Source: Gemmatimonadaceae bacterium
GTDB lineage: Bacteria > Gemmatimonadota > Gemmatimonadetes > Gemmatimonadales > Gemmatimonadaceae
Assembly (NCBI GenBank): GCA_020851035.1
Contig: JADZDM010000025.1
Location: forward strand, 186,001 to 250,000
Length of the DNA: 64,000 bases
Direction of reading: 5' to 3'
The position numbers and the translations under genes are program-made. The notes below the pieces were generated by a model. That model was not told the DNA's origin. It searched no databases and saw only the letters and a list, made by a program, of their open reading frames with translations. Shown here in pieces: positions 42,099 through 50,453 of this stretch; within the stretch, counting starts at the first letter, position 1; each line of letters starts with the position of its first letter.

Positions 42099-42505
42099 TG
42101 TTCCGACAGTTCGATGAGGACGCCGGCGGTGCCGGCGGGATGGAGGAAGGCGATGCGCTTGCCCTCGGCACCCAGCCGGGGGACCTGATCGATGAGCCGG
42201 ATGCCGAACGTCCGGCACCGCTCGAGCGTTGCATCGAGGTCGTCGACGGAGAAACAGATGTGGTGGATGCCGGGGCCGCGCTTCGCGACGAACTTTCCGA
42301 TGGGGGAGTCGGGGCTGTCGGCCTCGAGGAGCTCCACGAGGGATTCGCCGGCGGCCACGCCGGCGATCCGGGCACCATCGGAGTCGTCGAGGGGTACCTC
42401 GGGCATGCCGAGGATGTCGCGGTAGAAGGGCAGGACCTGCTCGAGCGCCGGCACGGCAAGGCCGATGTGGGCGATACGGGTGCCGCGTGGTGCGGTATCT
42501 GTCAT
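42095..42505 (-). CDS. mce: Methylmalonyl-CoA epimerase
   Basis: VOC-fold enzyme interconverting (2R)- and (2S)-methylmalonyl-CoA in propionate metabolism. The 136-aa sequence has the family pattern RIAHIGLAVPALEQVLPFYRD, where HIGLAV holds a metal His; ESLVELLEA; GPGIHHICFSVDD; and the terminal GVLIELSEH. ATG at 42503-42505 is used. Its last codon and TAG stop lie at or within the right end of the inverted-repeat element, so that element has shaped the 3' end of the gene. It is divergent from trxA with 59 bp between the starts. Confidence 0.95.
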   Translation of the reverse strand: MTDTAPRGTRIAHIGLAVPALEQVLPFYRDILGMPEVPLDDSDGARIAGVAAGESLVELLEADSPDSPIGKFVAKRGPGIHHICFSVDDLDATLERCRTFGIRLIDQVPRLGAEGKRIAFLHPAGTAGVLIELSEH

Positions 42506-42564
42506 GATGATGAGAACTCTAGCGGGGCGGCTGCGCGATCGGTCGCCCACGACAGGTGAGAGAC

Positions 42565-42888
42565 ATGGCGAACGTGACGGCCGTCACCGACGGCGATTTC
42601 CAGAACGAGGTGCTCGACCATCAGGGCCTGGCGGTCGTGGACTTCTGGGCGGTCTGGTGCGGCCCCTGCCGCATGGTGGCGCCGATCCTCGACCAGCTGG
42701 CGACTGAATACGCCGGCAAGGTGAAGATCACCAAGCTGGACGTGGATGCCAACCAGAAGACGGCCGCGAGCTTCAACGTCCGTTCGATCCCGACACTGCT
42801 GTTCGTGAAGGATGGAAAGGTCGTGGACCAGGTCGTCGGCGCGATGCCGAAGGCGCAGCTCCAGACGTACTTCGAAAAGCACGTCTGA
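42565..42888 (+). CDS. trxA: Thioredoxin
   Basis: Protein-disulfide reductase of 107 aa. The active site is WCGPCRM in the context AVVDFWAVWCGPCRMVAP. The cis-proline motif is SIPTLLFVKDG. The start ATG at 42565 is preceded by a purine-rich GGTGAGAG. A strong hairpin ending in TTT follows the stop codon. Confidence 0.98.
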   Translation: MANVTAVTDGDFQNEVLDHQGLAVVDFWAVWCGPCRMVAPILDQLATEYAGKVKITKLDVDANQKTAASFNVRSIPTLLFVKDGKVVDQVVGAMPKAQLQTYFEKHV

Positions 42889-42912
42889 CGCGCCGTCCTC
42901 CGGGACGGTCCA

Positions 42913-42954
42913 CGCCGCGCTGCCGTTCCCCCGCGGAACGGCGGCGCGGCGTTT
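42913..42954 (+). terminator. Intrinsic terminator of trxA
   Basis: A 17-bp stem (42913-42929 with 42935-42951, one T-G wobble) with a 5-nt loop is followed by TTT. It begins 24 nt after the trxA stop and ends against the stop codon of the convergent DUF2071 gene, so it probably serves both directions. Confidence 0.8.
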
Positions 42955-43667
42955 CAGCGTAGCCGCACCGGCCGGAACACCGTCACGGGCGACCCCTCCG
43001 CCACGAAGGCCGAGTGCGGTGTGCCCGACAGCACCGCGGCGAACTCCGGCCCGTAGGTGCCGGTGAGGTCGCCGGCCAGTTCCACCGAATCGGCGGCCCA
43101 GACCCGCCACGGTGCGTGCGCCACCTGGTACTCCACGGTGCCGCCATCCCGCTGGCGGGTGTATCCCCAGTAGTGCTCGGTGATGAACTCGGCATCGGAC
43201 CCGGGTTCGAGTGGTGCGCACGGTCCGCGTGTGCGCGCGGCAACGTGGGTCCACCGTGGCCCCACGCGCCACTCGTAGCGGAGCTGCCGCGACCCGTCTC
43301 CGCCGGTGATCGCGTGACGCATCGGCAGCGCGCGGTACGGCTCGTTGTACGCGAGGCGGGCGGTCCACGCGATGGCGCGACGCGGCACCAGCTCGCTCAC
43401 GAACACGACGGCGCGTCGCACGCCGGTGGGCGTCTCGCGCCGCACGTAGAAGCGCAGGTTGACCTCGTCGAACGTGCGGTGAAACGGCACCGGGACGCCG
43501 AGCAGCCGCGTGTCCACGAAGCGGAAGCCGACCACGCTCACGAGTGCATCGCCCCGCCAGGGGTCGAGCGTCGTGCCACGTGGCACGTGGGGAAGGAGGA
43601 GGGCGGGATCGACCGCGTAGTTCACCATCAGGAGGTCGCGCCACTGCGCCGTGAGGAAGGCTCGCAT
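42954..43667 (-). CDS. DUF2071 (YqjF-like) protein
   Basis: Cytosolic protein of 237 aa matching the YqjF/DUF2071 family: FLTAQWRDLLMVNYAVDPALL near the start (AQWRDLLMVNY is the signature), then LVSVVGFRFVDTRLLGVPVP, FDEVNLRFYVRRE and EHYWGYTRQRDGGTVEY. The family is widespread and has no established function. ATG at 43665-43667 is chosen from the conserved N-terminus; the frame continues far upstream as a shadow of rsmI. Divergent from rsmI. Confidence 0.85.
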   Translation of the reverse strand: MRAFLTAQWRDLLMVNYAVDPALLLPHVPRGTTLDPWRGDALVSVVGFRFVDTRLLGVPVPFHRTFDEVNLRFYVRRETPTGVRRAVVFVSELVPRRAIAWTARLAYNEPYRALPMRHAITGGDGSRQLRYEWRVGPRWTHVAARTRGPCAPLEPGSDAEFITEHYWGYTRQRDGGTVEYQVAHAPWRVWAADSVELAGDLTGTYGPEFAAVLSGTPHSAFVAEGSPVTVFRPVRLR

Positions 43668-43781
43668 CCGGTGCGAAGCCTGTGCGCCCGCGCCCCGTTC
43701 CCCGCGCGGCGGTGCCAGCGGTGCAGCGCCACGCACCGCCGCGGTGCCACGTAGCTCTGCGCAGGTGCATCTTGTGAGTCC

Positions 43782-44603
43782 ATGACCGGCACGCTCTTCA
43801 TCGTCGCAACACCCATCGGCAACCGCGCCGACCTCACGCCGCGGGCGATATCGGTCCTGCAGGCGGCGACGCTGATCGTGGCCGAGGACACGAGGCACAG
43901 CGCGCCGCTCCTGGCGTGGGCCGGCGTCTCGACGCCGGTGCGCAGCTATCACGCGCACAACGAGGCGGAGCAGGCCCCGCGGCTGGTGGAACGGTTGGTG
44001 GCGGGGGACGACGTCGCGCTGATCAGCGATGCCGGGACCCCGCTCGTGTCGGACCCTGGCGCGCGGCTGGTGGACGCCGCGATCGCCGCCGGCGTGCCGG
44101 TGGTGCCTGTGCCCGGGGCCTCGGCGATCCTCGCCGCGCTCGTGGGCAGCGGGCTGCCGGCCACTGCCTTCACCTTCCTGGGGTTCCTGCCGCGGCCGGC
44201 CACGGAGCGGGCCGCGGCCGCGTCGGCGGCGCTGGCCCTTCCCCACACGGCCATACTCTACGAGGCCCCGCCCCGCGTCGGCGACCTCCTCGCCACGCTC
44301 GCCGCCGCCGGCGGCGGGGCGCGACGGGCGGTCGTGGCGCGGGAGCTCACCAAGCTCCACGAGGAGTTCCGTCGCGGAACGGTGTCGGAACTCGCTGCGT
44401 ACTACGAAGCGACCCCACCACGGGGTGAGGTCGTCGTGCTGATCGATGGGGCGCCCCCCGTGGTGCCGGACCAGGAGGGTGCCGCCCGGCGCGCACAGTC
44501 ACTGCGGGCCGGTGGCCAGTCGGTCCGTGACACCGTCCGTCACCTGCAGGAGGAGTTCGGCGTGTCGCGAAACGAGGCCTACAGGCTGGCGCAGGACGCA
44601 TGA
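43782..44603 (+). CDS. rsmI: 16S rRNA 2'-O-ribose C1402 methyltransferase RsmI
   Basis: SAM-dependent methyltransferase of the tetrapyrrole-methylase fold acting on the ribosomal decoding centre. The 273-aa protein has LFIVATPIGNRADLTPRAI, VAEDTRHSAPLL, YHAHNE, LISDAGTPLVSDPGARLV and VPVPGASAILAALVGSGLP, all RsmI hallmarks. The start ATG is at 43782. The stop TGA overlaps the ATG of the DUF4159 gene, so it heads a five-gene coupled operon. Confidence 0.96.
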   Translation: MTGTLFIVATPIGNRADLTPRAISVLQAATLIVAEDTRHSAPLLAWAGVSTPVRSYHAHNEAEQAPRLVERLVAGDDVALISDAGTPLVSDPGARLVDAAIAAGVPVVPVPGASAILAALVGSGLPATAFTFLGFLPRPATERAAAASAALALPHTAILYEAPPRVGDLLATLAAAGGGARRAVVARELTKLHEEFRRGTVSELAAYYEATPPRGEVVVLIDGAPPVVPDQEGAARRAQSLRAGGQSVRDTVRHLQEEFGVSRNEAYRLAQDA

Positions 44604-45316
44604 GGCGGGCCCTGTCGTTCGGCGGCGTGGTGATGGCGGCGCTGCTCGCCGGTGTGCTCGCGCGTGGCCCTGCGGCCGCGCACGCCGCGAAGGCGCCGGA
44701 TGTCGGTGCGCGTGTCCGCATCGCCCGGGTGCACTACGAGGGGGGCGGGGACTGGTACGCCAACGCGTCGAGCCTGAAGAACCTGATCCGGGCCGTGGCC
44801 GAGCGGACCTCGCTGCCGATCGACCGCGAGGAGCACGTCGTCACCTTCCGCGACCCGCAACTGGCCGACTACCAGTTCCTGCACGTCACCGGGCACGGCA
44901 CGATGACGATGCAGCCCGACGAGGTGACGCGCCTGCGCGCCTACCTGCTGCGCGGCGGCTTCATGCACGTGGACGACAACTATGGGCTCGACAGCAGCTT
45001 CCGCATCGTGGTGCGGCAGCTCTTCCCCGACCGCCCGCTGGTGGACGTGCCGCTGAACCACCCGATCTACCGGCTGGTGTACCCGTTCCCGCGGGGCGTC
45101 CCGAAGATCCACGAACATGACGCGAAGCCCGCGCGCGGCATGGGCATCTTCATCGGTGACCGGCTGGCGCTCTACTACACGTACCAGACGGACCTCGGGA
45201 ACGGCTGGGAGGACGTGGGGACCTATCCCACCGATCCGCCGGAACTGCACGAACAGGCCCTTCGCATGGGCGTGAACCTCGTCACCTACGCCGTCACCAG
45301 CCGCCTGCAGCCATGA
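44600..45316 (+). CDS. DUF4159 exported protein
   Basis: The 238-aa protein has a signal peptide (ALSFGGVVMAALLAGVLARG) and the DUF4159 pattern: RIARVHYEGGGDWYANASSL, DPQLADYQFLHVTGHGTM, LRGGFMHVDDNYGLDSSF, PLNHPIYRLVYPFP. The fold is glutamine-amidotransferase-like but the catalytic triad is not apparent. DUF4159 genes commonly accompany DUF4175 and BatA/MoxR-type genes. It overlaps rsmI and the DUF4175 gene by ATGA at both ends. Confidence 0.85.
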   Translation: MRRALSFGGVVMAALLAGVLARGPAAAHAAKAPDVGARVRIARVHYEGGGDWYANASSLKNLIRAVAERTSLPIDREEHVVTFRDPQLADYQFLHVTGHGTMTMQPDEVTRLRAYLLRGGFMHVDDNYGLDSSFRIVVRQLFPDRPLVDVPLNHPIYRLVYPFPRGVPKIHEHDAKPARGMGIFIGDRLALYYTYQTDLGNGWEDVGTYPTDPPELHEQALRMGVNLVTYAVTSRLQP

Positions 45317-48300
45317 CCGCCCCCCCGATGCCGCAGGGCGCCCTCGGCCAGCTCGAGGCGATCGTCCGCGACGAACGCAGCGCGCGGCTCGCCCTCGCCA
45401 GCCAGACGCGTCTCGCCACCACGGTGCTGCCGTTGCTCGCGGCCGGAACCGTGGGCGTGGCGGTGCTGGGCAGCGGTCGGTGGCTGGAGCTGCCCCGCGT
45501 GCTGCCGTTCGTGTTCTGGGCGGCGGGCATCGGTGCGGCGGTGTGGGCGTGGCGCCTGCGTCGCGCCGAGGACGGTCGCGTGACGACGGCGGATGCGGTG
45601 GCGGAGTCCATCGAGCAGGAGCAGCTTCTGCGACGGGGCGCGATTCGCGTCGCACAGGAAGTGGCGACGAGCGGCCCGCTGGGGGCGCATGCGGCGCTCA
45701 GCACCTCGCGAGCGCTGGCCGGCACGACGCTGCCGCGCGCGCCGCAGGCGTTCGGCGCATTGCGCGCGGTGCGGCAGCGCGCCGTGCTCTGGGCTGGCGC
45801 CGCGCTGCTGGCGCTGGTCGCCGCCGGGTTCACGTGGACCGACGGCGCCGAGGCGCTCGGCAACCCGGTCGGCGCGTGGAACGGCACGCTGCTGCCAGAG
45901 TTGGTCCTCGACGCGCCGGTGGTGGCGTTGCGCGGGAGTGCGCCGTCGATCCGCGTGACGGGGCGCGGGCGTGCGGCGGTGGCGGTGGCGATGCAGAAGA
46001 GCGATGGCACGGTGGTCACGGAGCGACTGGTGCTGCGTGACGAGGTCGGCACGCGCGTGCTGCCGGTGCTCGACGCGGACGTGGTGCTCACGGTGAGCGA
46101 TGGCCGCGCCACCTCCGCGCCGCACCGCATCCGCGTGACGGACAAGCCGTACCTGGGCGACGTGGTGGCGCAGGCGAGCTATCCGGCCTATCTCGGCCGG
46201 GTGGACGAGGACGTGGCGCTGGCCGGCGTGCTGGTGCTGCCCCGCGGCACCGTGCTCACGCTGCGTGGACACGCGTCGGTGCCACTGACGACGGTGACGC
46301 TGCGGAGTGACGAGGGCGCGAGCGTGCCCCTGACGGTCAGTGGCGACGCCGTGGATGGGCGGCTGGTGGCCGAGCGCAGTGCACGCTGGACCTGGGCGGC
46401 GCAGTCGGCGACACCACTGCAGGAGCTGCCGCCCTCGTTCGCACTCGACATCCGGGCGGACTCGGCGCCGCAGGTGCAGATCGCGAGCACGAGCGACACG
46501 CTGCTGCTGGCCGGTGCGTCGGCCACGGTGACGGTGCTGGCCAGCGACGACCACGCGCTGGCGAGCGTGATGCTCACGGTGCGGTCCGGTGAGACGGTGG
46601 TGGCGCGTCGCGAGATCATGTCGGTGCGCGGCCCCGCCTTCGAGGGCAGCGTGCCGCTGGACCTGGATGCGCTGGGGCTCCGGGGTGACGACGGCGCGCT
46701 GCGGGTGGACGTGACGGCCACGGATGCGTCACCGTGGCACCAGGTGGGACGGAGCCGCACGCTCGTGTTGCGTCGTGCCGGCGTGACAGAGCGACGCGAG
46801 CAGGCGCGCGCGACGGCGGACAGCGTGGCGGCGGGTGCCTCGTCGCTGGCGCAGCAGCAGCAGCAGCTTGCGCAGCAGACGTCGGATGCCGCACGCCGCG
46901 CCCGGGCCGGGGGGGAGAACGGGCAGCCGATGTCGTTCGATGCCCGGGAGAAGGCGTCACAGATGGCGCAGCAGCAGCGTGCACTGCAGCAGCAGGCGCA
47001 GCAGCTCCAGCAGCAGGCGAAGCAGCTCGCCGACCAGCTCAAGGGGGCCGGTGCGCTGGACTCCGCCCTGGCCGGCCGCATCGCGGAGGCGCAGCGGATG
47101 ATGCAGGAGGCGATGGCGCCGCAGATGATGCAGCGACTGCAGCAGCTCGAGCAGTCGGCGCAGCGGCTCGACCAGGCTGCCACGCGCCAGTCGCTGGACG
47201 ACCTCGCGAAGCAGCAGCAGGCCTTGCGCGAACAGCTCGAGCGCAACGCCGAGATGCTGAAGCGTGCCGCGCTGGAGGGCAGCATGGAGACGCTGCGCGA
47301 CGAGGCCCAGGACCTGTCGCGGGCGCAGCGCCAGCTGGCGGATTCATCGGGCGGCGCGACGGCGGCGCAGCGCGCGCAGCAGGCCGAGCGGCTGGCGCGG
47401 CAGAACGAGGCGCTCACGCGGCAGATCAACGACCTGACCAAGCGCCTGCGTGACAACGATGCCCAGCGCGGCGCGCAGCGCAGCGAGCAGGCGCGCCAGA
47501 ACAGCGAGGCGGCGAACCGGCAGATGCAGGAGGCGGCGCGCGACCCGCAGTCGGCGCAGCAGAGCGCCCAGCGTGCCTCGCAGTCCATGCAGCAGGCCGC
47601 GGACCAGCTGGCGCAGGCGCGGCAGGAGCAGGTGAACGACTGGAAGCGGGAGACCACGTCGGAGCTGGACCAGTCGATCCAGGAGATGATGCAGCTGAGC
47701 CAGCAGGAGCGGCAGATGGCAGACGCCGCCCAGCAGCGCGCGCAGCAGCAACAGCCGCAGGGGCAGCAGGGCCAGCAGGGCCAGCAACAACAGCAACAAC
47801 AGCAACAACAGCAACAACAGCAACAACAGGGGCAGCAGCAGCAGGGCCAGCAGGGGCAGCAGAACCCGCAGGGCCAGCCGCAACAGGGCCAGCAGGGCCA
47901 GCAGAACGCCCAGCAGCAGATGGCCGCTGAGCAGGCGACGGTGCAGAACGGCGTCCAGCAGGCGGCGCAGCGACTGCAGGAGGCGGCGCGGCGGTCGCAG
48001 CATGTGTCGCAGGGATCGCAGCGTGCGATGCAGGAGGCGCTGCAGCGGGCGCAGGAAGCCACGCAGCAGGCGCAGCGCGGGCAGCAGGGCCAGCAGAACG
48101 GCGAGCAATCGGCCGCCGCGATGCGGGATGCGGCCGCCGCAATGGAGCGTGCCGCGTCCAGCCTGGTGCGTGATCGCGAGCGGGCGAGCCGCGCGCGCTC
48201 GGCATCGGGACTGCCGGAGATGATGGAGGAGATGCAGCAGCTCGCCCGCCAGCAACAGCAGGTGAACGGGCAGGCGCAGGGCATGTCGATGATGCCTGGC

Positions 48301-48747
48301 GGCGAGTCGGGGGCCCAGGCGCAGCAGCTCGCGCAGCAGATCGCACGCCGCCAGCGGCAGATCGCGCAGCGGCTGGACGACGTGGGCACCGGCGACCAGA
48401 GTGGCCGCGCCGACGCGCTCGCGAAGGAAGCAAAGCGTCTCGCCGACGCGATGGAACGGGCCGCCAGCGATCCCGAGACGGCGGCGCGGCGTGAGCAGTT
48501 CCTGCAGCGGCTGCTGGACGCCGGTCGCACGCTGCGGCGTGAGGACCAGGAAAAGGAAGGGCCGCGCGAATCGAAGCCCGGCATCGGCACCGCGGCCTTC
48601 GCGCCGCCCGCGATCCAGGCGGTCGGCGCGCCGGCGTCGCGCGTTACGCCACCCTCGTGGGAGGAACTGCGTGGCCTGCGCGACGACGAACGCCGCGCCG
48701 TGCTGCAGTACTTCGAGCGCCTGAACAAGACCGGGGCCAAGCCGTGA
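45313..48747 (+). CDS. DUF4175-like large membrane protein with glutamine-rich coiled coil
   Basis: Protein of 1144 aa. Three N-terminal hydrophobic segments (TVLPLLAAGTVGVAVLG; LPFVFWAAGIGAAVWAW; AVLWAGAALLALVAAGF) are followed by ~300 residues of beta-sandwich-like sequence facing the periplasm. From about residue 500 to 1070 the protein is an extreme Q/A/R-rich coiled coil. It includes a 20-residue run of glutamines encoded partly by a 9-nt repeat at 47782-47829. The C-terminus ends LRGLRDDERRAVLQYFERLN. This is the layout of DUF4175 proteins. The function is unknown; the context with DUF4159 suggests an envelope complex. Confidence 0.8.
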   Translation: MTAPPMPQGALGQLEAIVRDERSARLALASQTRLATTVLPLLAAGTVGVAVLGSGRWLELPRVLPFVFWAAGIGAAVWAWRLRRAEDGRVTTADAVAESIEQEQLLRRGAIRVAQEVATSGPLGAHAALSTSRALAGTTLPRAPQAFGALRAVRQRAVLWAGAALLALVAAGFTWTDGAEALGNPVGAWNGTLLPELVLDAPVVALRGSAPSIRVTGRGRAAVAVAMQKSDGTVVTERLVLRDEVGTRVLPVLDADVVLTVSDGRATSAPHRIRVTDKPYLGDVVAQASYPAYLGRVDEDVALAGVLVLPRGTVLTLRGHASVPLTTVTLRSDEGASVPLTVSGDAVDGRLVAERSARWTWAAQSATPLQELPPSFALDIRADSAPQVQIASTSDTLLLAGASATVTVLASDDHALASVMLTVRSGETVVARREIMSVRGPAFEGSVPLDLDALGLRGDDGALRVDVTATDASPWHQVGRSRTLVLRRAGVTERREQARATADSVAAGASSLAQQQQQLAQQTSDAARRARAGGENGQPMSFDAREKASQMAQQQRALQQQAQQLQQQAKQLADQLKGAGALDSALAGRIAEAQRMMQEAMAPQMMQRLQQLEQSAQRLDQAATRQSLDDLAKQQQALREQLERNAEMLKRAALEGSMETLRDEAQDLSRAQRQLADSSGGATAAQRAQQAERLARQNEALTRQINDLTKRLRDNDAQRGAQRSEQARQNSEAANRQMQEAARDPQSAQQSAQRASQSMQQAADQLAQARQEQVNDWKRETTSELDQSIQEMMQLSQQERQMADAAQQRAQQQQPQGQQGQQGQQQQQQQQQQQQQQQQGQQQQGQQGQQNPQGQPQQGQQGQQNAQQQMAAEQATVQNGVQQAAQRLQEAARRSQHVSQGSQRAMQEALQRAQEATQQAQRGQQGQQNGEQSAAAMRDAAAAMERAASSLVRDRERASRARSASGLPEMMEEMQQLARQQQQVNGQAQGMSMMPGGESGAQAQQLAQQIARRQRQIAQRLDDVGTGDQSGRADALAKEAKRLADAMERAASDPETAARREQFLQRLLDAGRTLRREDQEKEGPRESKPGIGTAAFAPPAIQAVGAPASRVTPPSWEELRGLRDDERRAVLQYFERLNKTGAKP
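47782..47829 (+). repeat. CAGCAACAA microsatellite inside the DUF4175 gene
   Basis: Five exact 9-nt units CAGCAACAA run from 47782 to 47826, followed by a CAG. They encode Gln-Gln-Gln units in the coiled coil. Because units are multiples of three, slippage would alter length without shifting the frame. Confidence 0.9.
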
Positions 48748-50453
48748 GGAGGCACCCACCGGCGCGGCGGCAGGCGTGTGCCCTGGCGGTGACGATCCTG
48801 CTGCTGGCGGCGCCGGCGCGCGCGCAGGAGATGGGGACGAGCACCGCTGACTCGCTCGTGCTGCGTGCGCTGGACCTCGAGGAGAGCAAGCCCCGCGACG
48901 CCGCGGCGCTCTACCGGCGCGCCTTCGCCGGCGAGGCGATGGTGCCGGCGCTGCTTGGCCTGGAGCGGGTGTACACCAACCTCGGCATGGTGGACTCGCT
49001 GGTGCCGCTGGTGCGCCAGGCCATCCGCAGCGAGCCGCGCAACGGCGTGGTGCGCTCGGTGCAGCTGCGGACGCTCACGGCGCTGCAGCGCGACGACGAC
49101 CTGACGGCGGCGTTCCGTGACTGGGTGCGCGCCGTGCCGGGTGAGGCGGCGCCGTTCAAGGAGTATGCGCGCATCCTGCTCGAGGCGGGACGCTCGGCGG
49201 CGGCCGACTCGGTGCTCCAGACGGCGTCGCGGATGGTGCGCGACCCGCGCGACTTCAGCAGCGAGCTGGCGCAGGTGGCATCGGCGCAGCGGATGTGGAA
49301 CGAGGCCGCGCGCCGCTGGCGCGAGACGCTCACGCAGACGCCGCAGCTGCACCAGGCGGCCGTCTTCGCGCTGGGCACGGCGTCCTGCGCCGGCCGCGAC
49401 TCGATCCGCACGGCCCTGCTGGCGGAACCCGTGTGGCTGCCGTCGCGCCGCGTGCTGGCGTCGCTGGAGCTGATCTGGGGCCGTCCGCGACAGGCGTGGC
49501 AGGCGTTCAGCGGGTTGAAGCCCGACGCCGAGGTCCTGGCGGCGTGGAAGGAGTTCGGTGAGGACGCCGACGCGCGGGCGATGCCGGTGGCGTCGCGCGA
49601 GGCGTGGGCGGCGGTGTACGCGAAGACCAGTGATGCCGCGACGGGGTTGCGTGCCGCCGATGCGGCGCTGACCAGTGGTGAGGCGTCGAGCGCGCTGCAG
49701 CTCGCGTCGTCGGCACAGGGCCGGCTGACGCCACAGCTCGGCCTGCGTGATGCCGTGCCGCTGCGGCTGCGGGCCCTGGCGGCGCTGGGCAAGGCCACCG
49801 AGGCGCTGGCGCTGGTGGATTCCGTGCGCCCGAAGGTGGTGCCGATCCAGCTGCAGCTGCTGGAGCGGGAGCTGATGTGGGCGTGGCTGCGGGTGGGCGA
49901 CGCGACGCGGGCGCGGCCGTTCGTGGCGCGGCTCGACGAGGACGAGGCCACCGCGCTGCTGGCGATCTACGACGGGGACCTGGACCGGGCGCGCACGGCG
50001 CTGCGCAACGCGGACGCGTCCAACACGCTGCTGCTGCTGCCGCGTGCCCTGCTGTCGCGCACCTCGCTGCCGTCGTCACCGGCGCTGGGTGCGGCATTCG
50101 CGGCGCTGGCGCGGCGTGACACGGCGGAGGCGCTGACGCAGCTGCTGGGCACCGCGGCGGAGGTGGGTGATGCGGCGCCGCTGGTGCTCGCGATGTCGGC
50201 GCGGCTGCTCACGGCCAGCAGTGACGACGCCCGCGCGGTGCCGCTGTGGACGCGGATCGTGACGGACTATAGCACCAGCCCCGAGGCCCCCGAGGGGGAC
50301 CTCGAATGGGCACGCGCGGCCATCCGGGCGCGCGACGGCACCACCGCCATCACCCGACTGGAGCACCTCCTGCTGACCTATCCGACGAGCGCGCTCGCCC
50401 CGCAGGCCCGCCGCGAACTGGACGCCGCGCGTCGACTGGCGGGGACCTCGTGA
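48744..50453 (+). CDS. Exported tetratricopeptide-repeat protein
   Basis: The 569-aa protein starts at GTG (48744-48746), which overlaps the DUF4175 stop (GTGA); an earlier ATG in the frame lies inside the DUF4175 gene and is not credible. A signal peptide follows (ACALAVTILLLAAPARA). The rest is a helical array of TPR-type repeats (for example ALLGLERVYTNLGMVDSLVPL; AAPFKEYARILLEAGRSAA; RMWNEAARRWRETL; the last, ALITRLEHLLLTYPTSALAP-like, closes the array). It probably acts as a protein-interaction scaffold in the periplasm. Confidence 0.8.
   Translation: MRRHPPARRQACALAVTILLLAAPARAQEMGTSTADSLVLRALDLEESKPRDAAALYRRAFAGEAMVPALLGLERVYTNLGMVDSLVPLVRQAIRSEPRNGVVRSVQLRTLTALQRDDDLTAAFRDWVRAVPGEAAPFKEYARILLEAGRSAAADSVLQTASRMVRDPRDFSSELAQVASAQRMWNEAARRWRETLTQTPQLHQAAVFALGTASCAGRDSIRTALLAEPVWLPSRRVLASLELIWGRPRQAWQAFSGLKPDAEVLAAWKEFGEDADARAMPVASREAWAAVYAKTSDAATGLRAADAALTSGEASSALQLASSAQGRLTPQLGLRDAVPLRLRALAALGKATEALALVDSVRPKVVPIQLQLLERELMWAWLRVGDATRARPFVARLDEDEATALLAIYDGDLDRARTALRNADASNTLLLLPRALLSRTSLPSSPALGAAFAALARRDTAEALTQLLGTAAEVGDAAPLVLAMSARLLTASSDDARAVPLWTRIVTDYSTSPEAPEGDLEWARAAIRARDGTTAITRLEHLLLTYPTSALAPQARRELDAARRLAGTS

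Noticed and set aside
46188-49352. 1054-aa open frame on the minus strand
   Set aside because: It is the shadow of the DUF4175 gene; its cysteine runs are the reverse of CAG codons.
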